Shown here piece after piece: positions 6,930 through 10,824 of a DNA stretch of 10,824 bases (position 1 is the stretch's first letter; each line of letters begins with the position of its first letter). The notes under the pieces were generated by a model that saw nothing but the letters and a program-made list of their open reading frames with translations, had not been told where the DNA came from and ran no database searches. The stretch is from NCBI GenBank assembly GCA_937875035.1, contig CALNCF010000224.1, forward strand, positions 1-10,824, in the 5' to 3' direction. Origin of the DNA: an uncultured Sphingobacteriaceae bacterium (GTDB lineage: Bacteria; Bacteroidota; Bacteroidia; Sphingobacteriales; Sphingobacteriaceae). Made by a program: the position numbers and the translations under genes.

Positions 6930-9017
6930 ATGGGTTTAATGAATTCAATGCGAAACAGAGGTGGATTACTGGTAGGAGTAATCGGTTTCGCCATTGTGGC
7001 TTTCCTGGTAGGTGATGTGATCGTTTCCGGACGAAGCTTCTTTAACAGCAACAATCCTGATGTCGGAGTGATCTCAGGGGAAAGCATCTCGTATAAGGAA
7101 TTTCAGGCGCGTCTTGAAAAAAGTACAGAGAACTACAGGGCGCAAAGCGGCCAGAATACGATCGATGATGCTACGAACGGCTACCTGATCGACCAGACAT
7201 GGAACCAGGCAATCTCCGAATTGCTGATGAACAAGAGCATCAAAGCTTCCGGCGTATCGGTAAGCAGCGAAGAATTGTTCGATATGGTACAGGGCCCGAA
7301 CCCGCACCCGGAAGTTCGCCGTGCATTTACAGACCCGAACACAGGCCTGTTCGACCCTGCGCAGGTGATCAACTTCCTGAAAACAATGGATCAGAGAGAT
7401 CCTTCCGGTGAAACACGCAAGCAATGGCTTACGTTCGAGAAAAGTGTGAAGGAAGAGCGTCTGCGCCAGAAATATTTCAGCCTGGTTAAAGCAGGTATGT
7501 ATATTACCAATGCCCAGGCAAAAGAAGACTATACCGAGAAGAGCCGTACGGCTGATATCCGTTTTGTAATGCTTGATTATGCAAGCATCTCTGATTCGGC
7601 GATCAAGGTTTCGGAATCGGATATGAACGCTTACTATAGCTCAAACAAATACCGTTTCCAGCAAAAGGACAACGTACGCAGCTTCGATTATATCTATGTG
7701 GATATCAATCCTTCTGCGGAAGATACGGCAGCTACCCTGAAAATGATCAATGAAATGGCAGAAGGCCTCAGAACCTCTGTAAACGATTCAGCATACGTAG
7801 CATTGAACACAGAAACACCATACACCGGCGCGTTTACCAAGAAAGGCCAGTTATCTCCGGCGATCGACAGCATTATGTTCGGCGCGGCGATAGGCACTGT
7901 ATACGGTCCGTATTTCGATGGAGGAGCGTTCCGCGTAGCTAAGCTGATCGCGGTGAAGCAAATGCCTGATTCGGTACGTGCACGTCATATCCTGCTCCCG
8001 GCCAGTATGGGGCCAGCTGCAAAAACAACAGCCGATAGCCTGAAGAAAGTGCTGGATGAAGGTGGCAATTTCGCTGCTCTTGCTCTGCAGTATTCATCTG
8101 ATGGTTCTAAAGACAGAGCCGGAGACTTAGGATATTTCGATCAGCATGCCATGGTTAAGCCATTCAGCGATGCCTGCTTCTTCGGTAAAAAGGGTGACCG
8201 TGTGGTGGTGAGCAGCCAGTTCGGTGTGCACATCATCGAGATCATGGATCAGAAGAACTTTAACAAGACCGTACAGGTGGGTGTGATCGATCGTAAGATC
8301 GAGCCAAGCCAGTCGACACGCCAGACATTATATGCGAAAGCGAACGGCCTGATCTCTACCGTGAAGAACACGGCTGATTTCGAAAAGGTGGCCCTGGTTG
8401 ATGGTGTTGGAAAACGTGTCGCAGAGAACGTGAAAGAATCTGACCGTTTCATCGCAGGCCTGGAAAGTCCGCGCGAGCTGATCCGTTGGGCATACAAGGC
8501 TGAAAAAGGCGATGTATCTCCATTATTTGAGATCGGTAACAAATACGTGTTTGCAAACATGACCCAGATCAAAAATAAAGGAACCCTGGCTTTGGAATAT
8601 GTAAAGGCAGAAGTAGAAGCGGGTGTGAAAAAGGAAAAGAAAGCAGAGATGCTGAAAGAAAAGCTGAATGCCGGAGGTGCGAACCTGGAGGCTGTTGCTC
8701 AGAAAACGGGCTCGGCGGTAACGCCTGCTACCGGTCTTAACTTCGCGTATCCGGTGATCCCGGGTGTGGCCAGAGAGCCGGAAGTAGTAGGTACGGTATT
8801 TGGTCTTACCAAAGGAAAGGTGTCTAAAGCGATTGCCGGACAAAGAGGTGTATATATGGTAGATGTGACGAACTTTAACGAGCCGGCGCCTATCACTGAC
8901 TATACTCCTGCGAAATTCCAGCTTAGCAATGCCATCGGGCAGCGTGTAGAGTCTTCTGTCATGGAAGCCCTGAAAGCGAAGGCGGATATCCAGGATAACC
9001 GTGTAAAATATTATTAA
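6930..9017 (+). CDS. PpiD/SurA-type periplasmic peptidyl-prolyl isomerase
   Basis: This encodes a membrane-anchored periplasmic foldase of 695 aa (E. coli PpiD is 623 aa) that binds and isomerises prolines in proteins leaving the Sec translocon, including outer-membrane proteins. Domains in order: a short cytoplasmic start with Arg8/Arg10; one membrane helix (about 12-32, G-L-L-V-G-V-I-G-F-A-I-V-A-F-L-V); a SurA_N-like helical chaperone domain (about 40-250, with V-I-S-G-E-S-I-S-Y-K-E-F); and a parvulin (PPIC) domain at about 346-440. The parvulin domain shows A-R-H-I-L-L with His353, then Y-S-S-D-G-S, A-G-D-L-G-Y-F and G-V-H-I-I-E-I. The C-terminal region has two degenerate parvulin-like segments (about 513-545 and 617-650), as seen in PpiD. 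ATGs at codons 4 and 7 are alternative starts. The gene stands alone between the AT-rich gap and a strong terminator. Confidence 0.92.
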   Translation: MGLMNSMRNRGGLLVGVIGFAIVAFLVGDVIVSGRSFFNSNNPDVGVISGESISYKEFQARLEKSTENYRAQSGQNTIDDATNGYLIDQTWNQAISELLMNKSIKASGVSVSSEELFDMVQGPNPHPEVRRAFTDPNTGLFDPAQVINFLKTMDQRDPSGETRKQWLTFEKSVKEERLRQKYFSLVKAGMYITNAQAKEDYTEKSRTADIRFVMLDYASISDSAIKVSESDMNAYYSSNKYRFQQKDNVRSFDYIYVDINPSAEDTAATLKMINEMAEGLRTSVNDSAYVALNTETPYTGAFTKKGQLSPAIDSIMFGAAIGTVYGPYFDGGAFRVAKLIAVKQMPDSVRARHILLPASMGPAAKTTADSLKKVLDEGGNFAALALQYSSDGSKDRAGDLGYFDQHAMVKPFSDACFFGKKGDRVVVSSQFGVHIIEIMDQKNFNKTVQVGVIDRKIEPSQSTRQTLYAKANGLISTVKNTADFEKVALVDGVGKRVAENVKESDRFIAGLESPRELIRWAYKAEKGDVSPLFEIGNKYVFANMTQIKNKGTLALEYVKAEVEAGVKKEKKAEMLKEKLNAGGANLEAVAQKTGSAVTPATGLNFAYPVIPGVAREPEVVGTVFGLTKGKVSKAIAGQRGVYMVDVTNFNEPAPITDYTPAKFQLSNAIGQRVESSVMEALKAKADIQDNRVKYY

Positions 9018-9040
9018 TCAATAAAGGGATCATTCCCCGG

Positions 9041-9087
9041 AGCGTCTTTATGTCGGCATGACCCGATGTAAAGACGCTTTTTGTTTG
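9041..9087 (+). terminator. Rho-independent terminator after the isomerase gene
   Basis: A 16-bp stem pairs 9041-9056 with 9063-9078 without a mismatch; two of the pairs, in the middle of the stem, are G-U. The loop is the six bases CATGAC. The stem is followed directly by a T-rich run (TTTTTGTTTG). It begins 23 bases after the stop at 9017 and would end that transcript. There is no T-tract on the other strand, so it acts for + strand transcription only. Confidence 0.9.
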
Positions 9088-9116
9088 TTACCGCGCCAAA
9101 AAGAACAGGTAGCGGT

Positions 9117-9135
9117 ATATTCCTGAGAATATTCT
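9117..9135 (+). other. Small dyad symmetry abutting the DUF2480 promoter
   Basis: Two overlapping inverted repeats occur here: ATATTC-CTGA-GAATAT (9117-9132) and the perfect palindrome AGAATATTCT (9126-9135). The second ends exactly where the -7-like TAATTTTG begins, so a protein bound here would cover the space between the -33 and -7 regions. It may be an operator. Short AT-rich palindromes arise by chance, so this is tentative. Confidence 0.25.
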
Positions 9136-9143
9136 TAATTTTG
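9136..9143 (+). promoter_or_regulatory. -7 element TAATTTTG for the DUF2480 unit
   Basis: This is an exact TAnnTTTG match placed just after the terminator and 54 bases before the DUF2480 ATG at 9198. That position is where a promoter for the new transcription unit is expected. No clear -33 TTG is visible 19-21 bases upstream. Out-of-frame ATGs at 9160 and 9187 lie in the implied leader. Confidence 0.45.
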
Positions 9144-9197
9144 AAACTTAAATAAAAGCATGTTTGTTATATACCCCGGTATTATAATGAATAGAAG

Positions 9198-9713
9198 ATG
9201 GAAAATACAGGTATCATAGTGAACAAAGTGGCCGGCAGCGGCCTGGTCTCTTTCGACCTTGCCGACTACTACCATAGCGGGGAACGGGTATTATACGATA
9301 TTAAAGACAATCTCTTTCACGGTCTTATGCTGCGCGAGAAAGACTTCAGGGCTTTCCTGAAGGAACACGACTGGGAGCAGTATAAGGACAAGAATGTGGC
9401 CGTTTATTGCAGTGCCGACGCCATTGTGCCTACCTGGGCTTATATGCTGTTGGCTACTAAGATTGAGCCTTACGCTCACCTGGTGGTTTTCGGAGATATG
9501 AATGCCCTGGAAGATGCGCTCTTCAGGGAAGCGATCGCAAAGATCGACCTGGAAAAATATAAAGATCAGCGCATCGTTGTTAAGGGGTGCGGCGATATCC
9601 CGGTGCCGGTATCGGCTTATGTTGAGATCACCCGGAAGCTCAGGCCCATAGTAAAAAGTTTAATGTACGGCGAACCCTGTTCGACGGTACCCCTTTATAA
9701 GAATAAAGACTAA
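9198..9713 (+). CDS. DUF2480 family protein
   Basis: This is a 171-aa cytosolic protein with no signal peptide or membrane helix, recognised as DUF2480, a family I know only from Bacteroidota and with no established function. Recognisable segments in order are I-V-N-K-V-A-G-S-G-L-V-S-F-D-L-A-D (near the N-terminus), V-L-Y-D-I-K-D-N-L-F-H-G-L-M-L-R-E-K-D-F-R (about 35-55), A-D-A-I-V-P-T-W-A-Y-M-L-L-A-T-K (about 73-88), V-V-K-G-C-G-D-I-P-V-P-V-S-A-Y-V-E (about 127-143) and the C-terminal Y-G-E-P-C-S-T-V-P-L-Y. The conserved Cys in V-K-G-C and in E-P-C-S-T are candidates for metal binding or redox chemistry, which is my inference. It begins a co-directional set, with the DUF3108 gene 18 bases downstream. 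Confidence 0.9.
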   Translation: MENTGIIVNKVAGSGLVSFDLADYYHSGERVLYDIKDNLFHGLMLREKDFRAFLKEHDWEQYKDKNVAVYCSADAIVPTWAYMLLATKIEPYAHLVVFGDMNALEDALFREAIAKIDLEKYKDQRIVVKGCGDIPVPVSAYVEITRKLRPIVKSLMYGEPCSTVPLYKNKD

Positions 9714-9731
9714 AAACATACCAGGCTTCTG

Positions 9732-10495
9732 ATGAAAAACACCTTGCTCATCCTGATTCTTTCCTTAGCTGTTCAGACCACACAGGCTCAGAAACTCCCC
9801 GAATATAAGACCGGGGCATTCCAGGCCGGCGAAAAATTAAAGTATGAAGTGAAATATGGCTTCATTACAGCCGCAGAAGCGACTTTGCAGGTGGAAGACG
9901 GTAAAAAAGAAATGAACGGGAACAAGGTATTTCATTACATCGCGAATGGCAAGACCACCCGGTCTTTCGACTTCTTTATGAAGGTAAGGAATCGTTACGA
10001 TTCGTACGTAGACCAGGATAACTTCCTGCCGTACCAGTTCACCGAGAATGTGAAAGAAGGTAATTACCGCCGCGATTCCTATGCGAATTTCGATCAGGTC
10101 AGGAATAAAGTGGTGGCCAGCAAAGGAAATTATTATGTGCCTGATAACACCTTCGATGTGATCTCGGCCTTTTACTTTGCCCGCTGCCTCGACATTAAAT
10201 ATATGAAGGTAGGCGATAAGTTCAACTTGAACTACTTTCTCGACGACGGACATTACCCGCTTGAGGTGGAATATATAGGAAAGGAAGTGATCAAGACCAC
10301 TACGAATGCCTCAAATTCAGTCCTACACTTCAGCCGGGCCGTGTGTTCCGCAAGGATAGCCGTATGTATCTCTGGATCACCAATGATGCGAACCGTATCC
10401 CGCTGAAAGTGGAAGTAGAGATACTGATCGGATCCCTGGTGCTCGAATTGCAGTCGTACGAAGGGCTTAAGAACGAAATGACCTCCAAAAGATAA
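9732..10495 (+). pseudogene. DUF3108 family exported protein gene, broken by a frameshift
   Basis: Residues 1-19 are a Sec signal peptide (M-K-N-T basic start, T-Q-A before Q20). The mature region follows the DUF3108 pattern: F-Q-A-G-E-K-L-K-Y-E-V-K-Y-G-F-I-T-A-A-E-A, then K-T-T-R-S-F-D-F-F-M-K-V-R-N-R-Y-D-S-Y-V-D, and T-F-D-V-I-S-A-F-Y-F-A-R. The initial frame holds until about base 10298 (residue 189). It then gives about 35 unrelated residues and stops at 10404-10406. From about 10301 the adjacent frame continues the family sequence (Y-E-C-L-K-F-S-P-T-L-Q-P-G-R-V-F, then M-Y-L-W-I-T-N-D-A-N-R-I-P-L-K-V-E-V-E-I-L-I-G-S) to TAA at 10493-10495. A net loss of one base (or 3n+1) explains it. 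Restored length would be about 254 aa. Whether it is a real mutation or a sequencing error cannot be told from one copy. The next gene starts one base after the repaired stop. Confidence 0.85.
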
Positions 10496-10496
10496 G

Positions 10497-10824
10497 ATGA
10501 TCAGTTTAGGAAATACCTTGATTTCGGATGATGTCATCCAGGAAAAATTCATTTGCAACCTCGAAAAGTGCAAAGGCGCCTGCTGTGTGGAAGGCGACAT
10601 AGGAGCTCCACTGCTAAAAGAAGAAGCCGAAATTCTGGAACGGCTCTATCCAAAATTTAAACCTTATCTGACCAAAGAAGGGATACAGGCGATTGAAAAG
10701 CAGGGCACCTGGGAAATTGACCCTAATGACGGCGAATATGTAACCCCTATGGTGGAAAACCGCGAATGCGTGTATGTCACTTATGATGAAAAGGGAATCA
10801 CAAAATGCGGCATTGAAAAGGCTT
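10497..10824 (+). CDS. DUF3109 family cysteine-rich protein (3' end outside window)
   Basis: The first 109 residues of a cytosolic protein are present; the reading frame is open to the end of the window. The start M-I-S-L-G-N-T-L-I-S-D-D and the cluster C20-x4-C25-x3-C29-C30 (C-N-L-E-K-C-K-G-A-C-C-V-E-G-D) identify DUF3109, related to the YkgJ-type putative zinc- or iron-chelating proteins. Further cysteines at 91 (N-R-E-C) and 104 (K-C-G-I) fit the family's metal-ligand pattern. The activity is not established; iron-sulfur or zinc binding is inferred from the cysteines. The ATG at 10497 is separated by one base from the TAA at 10493-10495 that ends the repaired DUF3108 frame. This tight junction is independent support that the DUF3108 reading frame originally ended there and that the two genes are co-transcribed. 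Confidence 0.88.
   Translation, partial: MISLGNTLISDDVIQEKFICNLEKCKGACCVEGDIGAPLLKEEAEILERLYPKFKPYLTKEGIQAIEKQGTWEIDPNDGEYVTPMVENRECVYVTYDEKGITKCGIEKA

Noticed and set aside
10299..10406. Reading the shifted C-terminus of the DUF3108 frame as a genuine alternative ending
   Set aside because: The 35 residues resemble nothing in the family, while the adjacent frame restores family sequence and ends exactly one base before the next start codon.
1..10824. Mobile elements, CRISPR arrays, defence systems, tRNA or rRNA genes
   Set aside because: I looked for regular direct repeats, transposase or integrase motifs, defence-type motifs and RNA gene signatures and saw none. The content is housekeeping and envelope genes on one strand.

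Overview
The window reads as a stretch of core chromosome from a member of the Bacteroidota, most likely a Chitinophagaceae/Sphingobacteriales-type organism of roughly 50% GC. The assignment rests on families that are typical of, or restricted to, that phylum (DUF2480, DUF3108, DUF3109, a DUF6427-like membrane protein, and a lipoprotein form of LptC next to CoaX). It is also supported by TAnnTTTG-type -7 promoter elements and by the lack of Shine-Dalgarno sequences. All genes lie on the + strand. I see no tRNA, rRNA, CRISPR array, insertion sequence or phage gene.

Layout. (1) 1-846 is the 3' part of a GT-B glycosyltransferase-like gene whose beginning lies outside the window. (2) 907-3382 holds a secreted protein of unknown function (493 aa, probably beta-propeller-like) followed 7 bases later by a polytopic DUF6427-like inner-membrane protein. 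(3) 3457-6750 is a tight four-gene run: purQ (glutaminase subunit of FGAM synthase), coaX (type III pantothenate kinase), a predicted outer-membrane beta-barrel protein, and lptC (LPS transport lipoprotein). The first two junctions abut or overlap. (4) After a 179-base AT-rich gap comes a single large gene for a PpiD/SurA-type periplasmic peptidyl-prolyl isomerase (6930-9017), closed by a long perfect-stem terminator at 9041-9087. (5) A new unit starts near 9136: DUF2480, DUF3108 (broken by a frameshift in this sequence), and DUF3109, the last cut off by the window end.

Together the genes combine housekeeping metabolism (purine and CoA synthesis) with envelope assembly: LPS export, an outer-membrane barrel, a periplasmic chaperone/isomerase and secreted proteins. 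The coaX-OMP-lptC-ppiD order resembles a gene neighbourhood I remember as common in Bacteroidota. I see no clearly novel system. The points most worth checking are the disrupted DUF3108 gene, the co-directional DUF2480-DUF3108-DUF3109 trio of unknown function, and the two uncharacterised envelope proteins.
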